Positions 54,823 to 62,512 of a DNA stretch of 64,000 nucleotides are shown here, piece by piece. The notes beneath the pieces were generated by a model that saw only the letters and a program-made list of their open reading frames with translations, searched no databases and was not told the DNA's origin. This stretch comes from Rhodococcus sp. HM1 (GTDB lineage: Bacteria; Actinomycetota; Actinomycetes; Mycobacteriales; Mycobacteriaceae), in assembly GCF_023218075.1 (NCBI RefSeq), contig NZ_JALPTB010000001.1, forward strand, positions 124,001 through 188,000, given 5' to 3'. Position 1 is the first letter of the stretch. Every line of letters begins with the position of its first letter. The position numbers and the translations under genes were made by a program.

Positions 54823-56162
54823 TGGAGGTCGTACTCCTCGGGACGGGTGCCGCCGACGGGTGGCCCAACCCGTTCTGCCGTTGCCTCTCGTGCCTCGACG
54901 CGGAGCGGCGCGGTGAAATCCGCGGGCAGACAGCGGCTCTCGTCGACGACGTGCTGATGCTCGACTGCGGGCCCGAAGCGCCGCGGGCGGCGGTGCGCGC
55001 GGGCCGGACGCTGGCCGGGGTGCGGCACCTGCTGCTCACCCATTCGCACGCCGACCATCTGGGACCCCAGGTGTTGTTGTTCCGGTCGTGGATCGAGGCG
55101 GGGCACGAACTCGAGGTGATCGGTCCGGTCGATGCGCTGGACGTGTGCCGTCCCTGGGTGGGGCCGGACGATCCGGTGCGCTTCGTCCCGGTGGCGGCGG
55201 GCGACCGTCTGGCGGTGGGGGAGTACGACATACGGGTCCTTCCAGCGCGCCACCGGGTATTCCGCGACGGCGATGCCGTGCTCTACGATCTCGCCGATGC
55301 GCGCGGGTCGCGACTGCTGTGGGCATGCGATACGGGAGTGTGGCCGGCGGAGTGGTTCGACGGCGTGCGCGGCGCGGGGTACGACGTGGTGTTCCTCGAG
55401 GAAACATTCGGTGACCGATCCGATCTGTCCGACGGGCATCTCGGGTTGCCGGAGTTCGCGACGATGGTCGAGGGAATGCGCGACGTCGGTGCGATCACGG
55501 ACACGACGGATGTGGTTGCGGTGCATCTCGGTCACCACAATCCCGTGATGGCGGAGCTCGGGGAGCGGTTGCGTAGAAGTGGCGCCCGAGCCGGGCGCGA
55601 CGGTGAGGTGGTGCACGTGGGCGGCGGCAGTCGGGGTGGGGGACATCGGACGCTGGTGCTCGGTGGTGTGCGGTCGGGGAAGTCCCGGCACGCGGAAGAG
55701 TTGTGTTCCAAGTTCCCGTCGGTCACGTACGTGGCGACGGGCGGTGTCCGCGAGGGTGACGCCGAATGGGCGCAGCGGGTGGCGCTGCATCGGGACCGGC
55801 GACCGGATACCTGGGCGACGATCGAGACGGTGGACGTGGCCGACGTATTGCGGTCGGCGACGACGCCACTGCTCATCGACTGCCTCGGTACGTGGCTCAC
55901 CGCGCGCTTGGATCTGCACGGTGTGTGGGACGGAGCAGACGTCGCCGCGGTCGACGCGGATATCGACGAATTGCTCAGCGCGTGGCAGGCGTGTGCGGTT
56001 CCGGTCGTGGCTGTCACCAACGAGGTGGGTAGCGGTGTGGTTCCGGCGACGGCGTCGGGCCGGCTGTTCCGAGATCTGCTGGGCCGGCTCAATACCCGTG
56101 TGGCCGAGGTGTCGGACGCGGTAACCCTCGTAGTCGCGGGCATTCCTGTTTCCTTGCGCTGA
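54819..56162 (+). CDS. cobU: Fusion of metallo-beta-lactamase-fold domain and adenosylcobinamide kinase/guanylyltransferase (CobU/CobP)
   Basis: 447 aa. The N-terminal domain (about 1-265) is a metallo-beta-lactamase fold: LLGTGAADGWPNPFCRCLSC, the metal motif HSHADH at residues 75-80, an Asp in ACDTG, and a distal HLGHHNP. It resembles PhnP-like phosphodiesterases. After a glycine-rich hinge (HVGGGSRGGGH), the CobU domain has LVLGGVRSGKSRHAE (P-loop, about 280-290), YVATGGVREGDAEWAQRVALH, and IDCLGTWLTARL. CobU phosphorylates adenosylcobinamide and adds GMP. Coupled to btuD (GTGA; GTG 54819 or ATG 54822). A salvage role with imported corrinoids is likely; the hydrolase may remodel the nucleotide loop (inference). 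Confidence 0.88.
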   Translation: MMEVVLLGTGAADGWPNPFCRCLSCLDAERRGEIRGQTAALVDDVLMLDCGPEAPRAAVRAGRTLAGVRHLLLTHSHADHLGPQVLLFRSWIEAGHELEVIGPVDALDVCRPWVGPDDPVRFVPVAAGDRLAVGEYDIRVLPARHRVFRDGDAVLYDLADARGSRLLWACDTGVWPAEWFDGVRGAGYDVVFLEETFGDRSDLSDGHLGLPEFATMVEGMRDVGAITDTTDVVAVHLGHHNPVMAELGERLRRSGARAGRDGEVVHVGGGSRGGGHRTLVLGGVRSGKSRHAEELCSKFPSVTYVATGGVREGDAEWAQRVALHRDRRPDTWATIETVDVADVLRSATTPLLIDCLGTWLTARLDLHGVWDGADVAAVDADIDELLSAWQACAVPVVAVTNEVGSGVVPATASGRLFRDLLGRLNTRVAEVSDAVTLVVAGIPVSLR

Positions 56163-56490
56163 CCGCTAATACCATGGATGCGTCAATGGAGTCGAGATCT
56201 CTGATGTGATCTTGCTCCGTACCTTCGGCGACGTCTATGAAATCGTTATGTACATCGATCGTGCACAATACCCGGTCATTTTCCGAAATTTCTTGGGATA
56301 ACTGTTCTTCGGGTGAGGATCTGCACCCCATTCGACCTGCGCGTATCTAGGAATCTAATTGTGCAAACGACTGTTTCTAGATTTCTGATACACGAAATAT
56401 GAATGGCGTAACAAACGTGGCGTTTGTACGCATAATTCAAGCGTCCGTCAAACGCGCCTATTCGCGCTCCCATGAGAATGGAAACCCGAT
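56163..56490. other. AT-richer 328-bp intergenic region before the SipW locus
   Basis: No convincing gene. Base composition is clearly lower in GC than the flanking cob genes, with runs such as TTTCCGAAATTTCTTGGG and TAGGAATCTAATTG. It contains the inverted repeat ACAAACG-TGG-CGTTTGT (56411-56427), 63 bp upstream of the next start, a possible operator. The start of the following gene lacks a strong Shine-Dalgarno (GAATGGAAACCCGAT precedes it). Promoters for the surface locus are presumably here. Confidence 0.6.
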
Positions 56491-57120
56491 ATGACCACAG
56501 CTGACCAGACTCAGAAGCGCCGCAAGGTCCGCGCAATCCTCGCTTCGGGCCTCGTGCTCGGCGTGGGAGCGGCCGTCACCCTCGCTGCCTGGAACGACTC
56601 CGTGTGGGGCAGCTCGATCTTCGGAACCGGTGACTCCCAGTGGAACCTGCAGGGTTACACCGAGGCCGCAGGTGACTGGGACGACTTCGCCATCGAAGGC
56701 GAGGCCGCAGCGATGACCTTCGTCCCCGACAACGAGGCTCTGGTGCCGGGGGTGCCGGTCTACAGCGTCTTCGGTCTGCACGAGGAGTTCGGCAACCTCG
56801 GGGCCACCATCGGCCTGTCGAAGGGCAACGTGACGGGAAGTACCGCCCTGGCCGGCCAGATCACCGTTACTGCAACCCTGGTGGACGGAGCGACCACTGC
56901 GTCCCCGGCGACATGTGACGGAACGACCACCGGCACACAGTTGTTCAGCGGCCTCCTGTCCTCGGCTCTGGCGTCGGACACGTCGGCGATCACGCTCGCT
57001 CCGGAGGGCTACGCCTGGGTCTGCTTCACGGCCGAGTTGAGCAGCGGCATCGCGGGTGATCTGACCCTGCAGAATCAGACCGCCACCGCCACCTGGGTCT
57101 TCAACGGCCAGAGCGTTTAA
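56491..57120 (+). CDS. Small exported protein with SipW-type signal sequence (TasA/camelysin-like candidate)
   Basis: 209 aa. The N-terminus QKRRKVRAILASGLVLGVGA followed by AVTLAAWNDSVW fits the SipW-cognate signal-peptide pattern (basic stretch, Gly-rich hydrophobic core, then AAWxDS). The mature region is beta-rich and low in charge, with FVPDNEALVPGVPVYSVFGL and a C-terminal ATATWVFNGQ; two Cys (SPATCDG and YAWVCF) could form a disulfide. It lies directly before a SipW-type peptidase and is the probable main substrate, possibly a fibre subunit. A strong hairpin follows its stop, suggesting it is the most abundant product of the locus. Confidence 0.8.
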   Translation: MTTADQTQKRRKVRAILASGLVLGVGAAVTLAAWNDSVWGSSIFGTGDSQWNLQGYTEAAGDWDDFAIEGEAAAMTFVPDNEALVPGVPVYSVFGLHEEFGNLGATIGLSKGNVTGSTALAGQITVTATLVDGATTASPATCDGTTTGTQLFSGLLSSALASDTSAITLAPEGYAWVCFTAELSSGIAGDLTLQNQTATATWVFNGQSV

Positions 57121-57129
57121 CCCCCCAAT

Positions 57130-57165
57130 GCTTGTGCCTCCCGGAGGGTGCCGGGAGGCACAAGC
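57130..57165 (+). terminator. Hairpin terminator/attenuator between the exported protein and the signal peptidase gene
   Basis: GCTTGTGCCTCCC (57130-57142), a 10-nt loop, then the exact reverse complement GGGAGGCACAAGC (57153-57165), followed by a T-rich stretch (TGTCGTCTTCGTCTTCC). It begins 10 bp after the stop of the preceding gene and 22 bp before the sipW start, all on the same strand. It would let the first gene be transcribed far more than the downstream ones. Confidence 0.85.
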
Positions 57166-57186
57166 TGTCGTCTTCGTCTTCCTAGG

Positions 57187-57765
57187 ATGGTCCGTACCGC
57201 CGTGCACGCCATGGTCGAACACAAGCCGCGCAGAACCGTCTGGTCGCGCATCGAGAACGCGCTGCTCAACCTGCTCGCCGCGGGTGGCGTGGTGTGCATC
57301 GGTTTGGTTCTCGCCGCGTTCTTCTTCGACATCTCGCTGATCCTGTTCAAGACGGGTTCGATGTCCCCGACCATCCCACAGGGCTCGATGTCTGTGGTGC
57401 AACGTATTTCGGCGGACGACATCAAGATCGGCGACATCGTCACCGTCGACCGCGAAGAAGGCGAACTGCCCGTCACGCACCGCGTGATCGCCGTGTACCC
57501 CCAGCGTCCGGGCGAGGCGCTCATCGAGATGCAGGGCGACGCCAACCCCAGCCCCGACCCTGGCCCCTACCGGGTTACCGAGGTCCGCAAGGTGCTGTGG
57601 TCCGTCCCCGGCGCCGCATCGGTCATCATGTGGTTCTCGGATCCGATGATCCTCGCCGCCCTCACCGTCGGCTGTGCCGCTCTGGTGCTGTGGGCGTTCT
57701 GGCCCCGGAAGAACGAGGCAACCTCTGCATCTGCTCAGCATGCCGATTCGAAGGAGCAGCAATGA
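57187..57765 (+). CDS. sipW: Signal peptidase I of the SipW/ER type (S26B)
   Basis: 192 aa with an N-terminal membrane anchor (ALLNLLAAGGVVCIGLVLAAFFF) and a C-terminal one (MILAALTVGCAALVLWAFW). The catalytic Ser is Ser58 in KTGSMSPTIPQGS, and the general base is His98 in ELPVTHRVIAV. His in place of Lys marks the S26B (SipW, archaeal, ER) class. It is expected to process the exported proteins of this locus and not general Sec substrates. ATG 57187 and in-frame ATG 57211 both lack a clear ribosome site. Its stop overlaps the next gene (ATGA). Confidence 0.9.
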   Translation: MVRTAVHAMVEHKPRRTVWSRIENALLNLLAAGGVVCIGLVLAAFFFDISLILFKTGSMSPTIPQGSMSVVQRISADDIKIGDIVTVDREEGELPVTHRVIAVYPQRPGEALIEMQGDANPSPDPGPYRVTEVRKVLWSVPGAASVIMWFSDPMILAALTVGCAALVLWAFWPRKNEATSASAQHADSKEQQ

Positions 57766-59891
57766 CGAACTCCAGGTCGCTGCGCCTGCTCGTAGCGGTA
57801 CTCGGCGTGCTCACCGTGGCCGGCGCCGCGATCTTCAACATTGGATTCGTCGGGCAGACCCTCGCGAGCTGGACCGACCGCGTATTCGGGGGATCGACGT
57901 ATGGGGTGAATGCAGCATCGTTGCAGGGTTATGCACATGCGCTGGGCGGTAGGTTCCAAATCAACCGTCTCGTGAGTTCGGAGACCGTGGGGGGTGCGAC
58001 TGCGGAGAGATTCGCAACGAACACAGGGACAACGCAAACACCGGCCACGGGTTTCACCCAGTACCATAGCGACGGGCTACTCGGAATCGTTGCGACGGAA
58101 CTCGACTCCGCAGTGTGCGCTTCCTACCTTTCTTCGTCGGATACCTGTGCGGACTACGGTTCGACTACCCCGCCGGTCCATTCGGTTGCCGTTGCGCGAA
58201 ACCTCAAGACGAGCACGGGTGAATTTATTGGAGTCACCCGCTTCTTCTCCACGACCGGTGAACAATTCAAGACGACGGCCAGCTGCGTGCCGGGCACTGC
58301 CCCGACTGCCGGTGCGGTGCAATCGACCTCGGGTCGAATGTACGTGGGTGACAACACCAGCAACCCGATTGCCATTCCCATCGCGCCGTCCGGAGCCGGG
58401 ACTCGGTCCCAATCGACGAGCAAGTCGTTCACATCCCTGGCTCGCTACGAGGTTGTGCTCACCCATACCAGAGTCCAGGAAGCCGACTACGCATCGTCGA
58501 CTCTTCGGCTCAGAATGTCGGCCTATGCACTCGTGGTTGGTACTCATCAGTGGACACTCGATCTCGTGGTGCTCCACGCCGGTTGCGGGATCGGAACAGC
58601 AACGCAGCCGCTACCGAGCGTGAGCGCCGCTACGCCTGTTACGGCCTCGGCCGGCTTTGCGAGCGATACGCCACTGGCTTCGATGATGATGAGCCGGCAG
58701 ACCGAAGCAACCACCTGTCCCACCGACGTCGACTCGACCGTTCCTGAGGACGAAGCGAACGTCGAGGAAGTTCACTTTGAGAACGTCGACATAACTCCGG
58801 TGGGTGGGGAGTCGGTCTCGGCAGAAGCGATTGATGCCGAACCTGTTGACAGCAGAGAAGTCCCGAATGAATCGGAAGCAGCCGACGACGTCACCGACAA
58901 CACTACGGAACCGGTGTCTTGCGAGCCCGAGGGCGCAGATTCGACGGTGTTGTCGCCGGTCGACCTCCTTGTCGAGGAAGGAATCATCGGCGAAGCCGAA
59001 CCCCAGTCGGAGCTCGCCCGTAGCGAGGAAGAAGGAGCCACGGACACCGAGATCCTCGCTGACGACGTCGACGCGCGCGACGTGGATGACGCCGGCGACG
59101 ATGTGGAAGAGTCGGACAACTCCGAGGGCGATGCCGAACGGAGTGCCGAGGCGACCGACGAGGACAAGGCCGGCGAGAAGGGCGCAGACGTCGCGAAGGC
59201 CGACGGAGCGAAGGAAGCTGCGGACAGCGACAAGTCCGCAACGCGCGAGAGTTCGAAACCTGGCGACACCGAGGACGCCCCCGTCGCCGAAGGCACTCCG
59301 GAAACCGCCGCCCCGCTGAGTTCGACGAGTGCAGCTCCAGCTCCCGCCCCCGCGCCGGCTCCGGCTCCGAGCGGCCCCACCACCCCGAGCCGCGTGAGCA
59401 CCGCCGCGCCGTTCACGATGGTCGCCACCGACGGCAGCGACGTCGGGGAGGCCACCGTCCGTGACATCTCGCGCACCGATGGTTGCGTCGCGGTGCTGCT
59501 CGACGTCACGACGTCCGACGGTTCCGGAACGACCACACTGAACGGTCTGCGTTCCAACGACTTCCGTGAGGTTCTCGCCGACGGCACCACCACGCCAGTC
59601 GGTTCCCCGACCGGGCCGTGCGCGGTGGACGCGCCGATGCCGACGTCGTTCGGGCCGAGCGCGACCTACTCGGGATGGGTGATGTTCGACGTCACAAACG
59701 GCGGCAACTCGGTGATGCTGCGGCCGGTCGGCACGGCAGGCTGGATCATCACCCTGCCGCCGGCACCGCCGTCGCCTGCGCCGGCACCGGTCGTCACCGC
59801 GACCCCCACTGCGGTCGAAACCGCGCCCGCCACCTCGACCCCCGCAACCACGGAGGAAACCGCACCAGCCGAAGAGCCCGTCGAGGAATAA
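57762..59891 (+). CDS. Large acidic, proline-rich surface protein with SipW-type N-terminus
   Basis: 709 aa. The N-terminus SRSLRLLVAVLGVLTVAGAA and GQTLASWTDRVFGGSTYGVN resembles a SipW-type export signal. Residues about 45-290 are a beta-rich domain. About 310-530 is highly acidic and low-complexity, full of Glu/Asp/Ala/Ser (for example [20 protein letters not shown]). A Pro-Ala linker (APAPAPAPAPAPSGP) leads to a second folded domain (about 545-670), and a Pro/Thr/Ala/Glu-rich tail ends the protein. No LPxTG motif. The organisation suggests a cell-surface stalk or adhesin. Translationally coupled to sipW. Lower GC than neighbours. No homologue is recognised. Confidence 0.75.
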   Translation: MTNSRSLRLLVAVLGVLTVAGAAIFNIGFVGQTLASWTDRVFGGSTYGVNAASLQGYAHALGGRFQINRLVSSETVGGATAERFATNTGTTQTPATGFTQYHSDGLLGIVATELDSAVCASYLSSSDTCADYGSTTPPVHSVAVARNLKTSTGEFIGVTRFFSTTGEQFKTTASCVPGTAPTAGAVQSTSGRMYVGDNTSNPIAIPIAPSGAGTRSQSTSKSFTSLARYEVVLTHTRVQEADYASSTLRLRMSAYALVVGTHQWTLDLVVLHAGCGIGTATQPLPSVSAATPVTASAGFASDTPLASMMMSRQTEATTCPTDVDSTVPEDEANVEEVHFENVDITPVGGESVSAEAIDAEPVDSREVPNESEAADDVTDNTTEPVSCEPEGADSTVLSPVDLLVEEGIIGEAEPQSELARSEEEGATDTEILADDVDARDVDDAGDDVEESDNSEGDAERSAEATDEDKAGEKGADVAKADGAKEAADSDKSATRESSKPGDTEDAPVAEGTPETAAPLSSTSAAPAPAPAPAPAPSGPTTPSRVSTAAPFTMVATDGSDVGEATVRDISRTDGCVAVLLDVTTSDGSGTTTLNGLRSNDFREVLADGTTTPVGSPTGPCAVDAPMPTSFGPSATYSGWVMFDVTNGGNSVMLRPVGTAGWIITLPPAPPSPAPAPVVTATPTAVETAPATSTPATTEETAPAEEPVEE

Positions 59892-59916
59892 CGAGCCGAG
59901 CAGGAGGGGAGGGGCC

Positions 59917-60612
59917 ATGCTTGCAGCTGCCCGTAGGGGAGGCCGCCTGATGGCGATCCTCGGCGTCGTCAGCACGGTCGCGGCGTGCAAGTACGGCTCC
60001 CACCTGCACCCGCAACCGAGCCAGGGTGGTATCCAGGCGAACTTCAGCACGAACCAGAGCGCGTCGGGGCCGTGGGGTGAGTACGCCACACAGCAGAGCG
60101 CAGGGCGCTTCGATTTCACGATCGACGCGCTCGCCCTGCAACCCGGCGAGCCGGTCTACGCGCCGATCGCGTTGCGCACCCTGCCCGCAGTAACCGCGCC
60201 GGTATCGGTCTCCCTGAGACCGCCGCTGACCACCCCCAACTCGGTCGCGGACGTGCTCAGGTACTCCGTTTCGGATGCGCCCGCTGCTTCGTGCAACGCC
60301 GCAGGTTTCGGGGTGGCGACGGTCGTCGACGACCTGCCGTTGTCGACGGGTAGCGGCACCTTCACGATGCAACCGAACACCATCCGCACCTTGTGCTTCC
60401 GTGTGGAAATCCCGGACGGCACAGCCCCACTCGACTTCGCCGGGCTGGCCGACACTGTGGCGGCGTGGGAGTTTCGAGTCCGAGGAGAGGATCCTCCGCG
60501 CCCGCCGAAGCCGGGCTTCGACAGATGCGGCGATCACCACCACTCGGCCTGGTTCGTCCGTAGTGGATTGCACTACGTGTACTGCTGGTCGTACTGGTGG
60601 AGGTGGTGGTGA
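59917..60612 (+). CDS. Putative lipoprotein related to the SipW-locus small protein, with Trp-rich C-terminus
   Basis: 231 aa from ATG 59917 with AGGAGG upstream. The N-terminus RRGGRLMAILGVVSTVAACK contains a possible lipobox (VAAC). The stretch DFTIDALALQPGEPVYAPIA parallels DFAIEGEAAAMTFVPDNEAL and LVPGVPVYSVFGL in the gene at 56491, so the two may be distant paralogues. The C-terminus is unusual: DHHHSAWFVRSGLHYVYCWS then YWWRWW. It ends the same-strand series that starts at 56491. Could anchor or cap the surface structure; no function is established. Confidence 0.7.
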   Translation: MLAAARRGGRLMAILGVVSTVAACKYGSHLHPQPSQGGIQANFSTNQSASGPWGEYATQQSAGRFDFTIDALALQPGEPVYAPIALRTLPAVTAPVSVSLRPPLTTPNSVADVLRYSVSDAPAASCNAAGFGVATVVDDLPLSTGSGTFTMQPNTIRTLCFRVEIPDGTAPLDFAGLADTVAAWEFRVRGEDPPRPPKPGFDRCGDHHHSAWFVRSGLHYVYCWSYWWRWW

Positions 60613-60649
60613 GACTCTGTCTCGCCGAAGCGTGGGAAGGCCGCGTGGT

Positions 60650-61178
60650 GTGGGCCTGCTCGAGCGGCGGACTGGCGGGACCTCCGCGGCGGCAGTACAT
60701 GGCGCGAAGTGGCTCGATCCGAAACTGCCTGCGGAACTCATCGGATCGGGCTCGCTGAGGTTTCGATCTTGCTCGTGGTGTCGACTTGGACCGGTGCATC
60801 CACCAGGCAGATTCCTTGTGTAACGCAAGCGGGCTGAAGATCCGTGAGATTGAATCCGTTGTGGTGCAACATAAGTGCGCACGGAATCTGGTGTCGAAGC
60901 GGAAGGAGCTGGAACTCGCGGATGGCGGTGCGCCGCCGGAGGCGCACACTCGTCTGCTGCTGATGCGTGCAGGGCGTCCGAGGTCGGAGAACCGGAGGAC
61001 GGCGCGCATCATTGGACCGACCGGAAGCAGCGGACGCTCGACATCGACCGCTATGCGCTGTTGCCGAAGTTGGGGTGGGACGGTCATCCGCGTCGGCGCC
61101 GGCCTGTTGTACCACCGGCCGGCCGTTCTCGTCGAGCGGGTCCGCCGCGCCCTGCGTCGCACCGGTGCGTCCGTGTGA
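60650..61178 (+). pseudogene. Frameshifted DUF559-family (restriction-endonuclease-like) pseudogene
   Basis: Pieces of a DUF559-type protein occur in order but in different frames. AAAVHGAKWLDPKLPAELI (frame of 60650) comes first. LCNASGLKIREIES, then HKCARNLVSKRKELELADGG and PPEAHTRLLLMRAG follow (frame of 60786). HHWTDRKQRTLDIDRYALLPK (frame of 60875) resembles the usual QHWTD..QRTRDIDR nuclease stretch. TVIRVGAGLLYHRPAVLVER and VRRALRR come last (frame of 60786 again), ending at a stop at 61176-61178. At least two frameshifts and some deletion are needed, so no functional product is expected. Confidence 0.7.
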
Positions 61179-61697
61179 CGCCGAGACCGGTGTTGGTTGC
61201 GGAATCCGGCGGACGATTGCATACAACCGGTACGACACGAAGTGTGTGCAACCGCAAGTAACATGGTTTTAACTTGTTGTGATGTGTCACTCTATAGGGC
61301 TTTGCTCTCCGGAGAGTGCCCAACGAGCACGAAAACAGCTACCGGACAGTAATATTCGCACTTCGGACACCGTTCCCGAGGCGAGTCGACTTGACCGGCT
61401 CTTTACGTAATTTTCACCGAAAGGTGATCTAGCTCACACCATGGAATTCATTAGTGGTGCTATTCACAACCCGTGTTATCGTTCGTCACGAACTGAGGCC
61501 GGAGGGTTCTGGGACGGCTACAGTGCCCTGTGGGGCGACAGTTGACCGCGCGTCGAAGTCCTTTGCGCAAGAGGACTATTCGCACGACGCGAAAAGCTGT
61601 GACACATACCAGTCGATCTCTGCTGCCCGGAGATCGGCGTGCTCGACCGTGCCCTCCGCGAGGACGGGCACCGCACACACCTGAGTAGGGGTACCAA
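61179..61697. other. 519-bp intergenic region upstream of the porin genes
   Basis: No gene seen. AT-rich around 61255-61300 and 61400-61460. It contains a perfect palindrome CTCTCCGGAGAG (61305-61316), a possible -10 (TATAGG at 61293), and a GlxR/CRP-type site at 61423-61438. The long, structured leader upstream of a TTG start suggests a highly regulated, abundant transcript. Confidence 0.6.
61423..61438. promoter_or_regulatory. GlxR/CRP-type operator upstream of the porin genes
   Basis: GGTGATCTAGCTCACA matches the corynebacterial GlxR consensus TGTGANNTANNTCACA at every specified position except the first. The inner GTGA-N6-TCAC is perfectly symmetric. It lies 260 bp upstream of the first porin start. 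Confidence 0.6.
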
Positions 61698-62447
61698 TTG
61701 AGCAAGAAGCACGCGTCCGGACTGCGCCGCGGCGCCCGGATCGGCAGCGTCGCCGCTGCCGCAGCCATCGCACTGGGGTTCCTGTCCGCAGGTGCGGCGA
61801 ACGCCGATACCTTCGTTCCCCTGCCCGATGGTGAGATCGCCGATCCGGTCGGCAACGTCATCAAGCGCACGGAGGAGAGCGCACTGGTCTCGCCGTCCCT
61901 GGCCGGTAACGGCACGGGCCGCGTGGCGTGGGTGTCCGGCAAGGTCACGGTCGACGTCGCGAACATCAAGCTTCCGACCGAGGCCGGCAAGACCGACGGC
62001 AGCACGTCGAGCCTGCAGGGCACCAACAACTCCTCGACGCACAAGGTCTCGCGCATCAACACCGGCTACATCGTCGGCTGCCAGGTGGACATCAGCGGCC
62101 TGAAGGGCAACCTCGGGATCAACTTCAGCCTGGGTGGCACCGGCACCATGACCGGCAACCTGGTGACCGATGCGGTCACCGGTCTCACCTCGGTCGTCAC
62201 CAACACGGTGAGCCCGTCCGCGTCGCTGTCGGTTCCGCTGCAGCCCGGCCAGGTCCGGTTCGTGCACATCGACGGCAAGGACATCACCAAGCCGAGCACC
62301 ACCTACTCGATCCAGTACCAGGACGCCGAGCTCAGCCAGCAGGGTTGCGGCGGTCAGGCGCAGGCGCGGGCGTACACGGTCCTCGAGATCGTCGGCAACG
62401 ACTACGTCAAGACCAGCCTGTACGGCCAGCCGTTCAGCATCGGCTGA
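61698..62447 (+). CDS. MspA-family mycomembrane porin (first copy)
   Basis: 249 aa from a TTG (61698) preceded by AGGGG 6 nt upstream. Sec signal RGARIGSVAAAAAIALGFLS with cleavage after ANA. The mature protein starts DTFVPLPDGEIADPVGNVIK and ends YVKTSLYGQPFSIG. MspA-type features are VAWVSGKVTVDV, TGYIVGCQVDISG and GCGGQAQARAYTVLEI. Probably an outer-membrane channel for hydrophilic solutes. Shares its mature N-terminus and C-terminus closely with the next gene; contains a longer Ser/Thr/Asn insert around residues 95-115. Confidence 0.9.
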   Translation: MSKKHASGLRRGARIGSVAAAAAIALGFLSAGAANADTFVPLPDGEIADPVGNVIKRTEESALVSPSLAGNGTGRVAWVSGKVTVDVANIKLPTEAGKTDGSTSSLQGTNNSSTHKVSRINTGYIVGCQVDISGLKGNLGINFSLGGTGTMTGNLVTDAVTGLTSVVTNTVSPSASLSVPLQPGQVRFVHIDGKDITKPSTTYSIQYQDAELSQQGCGGQAQARAYTVLEIVGNDYVKTSLYGQPFSIG

Positions 62448-62512
62448 TCCTGCCGCCACCGGACTTTCCCGACTCCTCGCTCACGCGAGCAGCGACCCTC
62501 GAGAGAGAGAAC

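Noticed and set aside
60362-61264. 300-codon minus-strand open frame over the pseudogene region
   Set aside because: No domain features; the plus strand carries recognisable DUF559 fragments.
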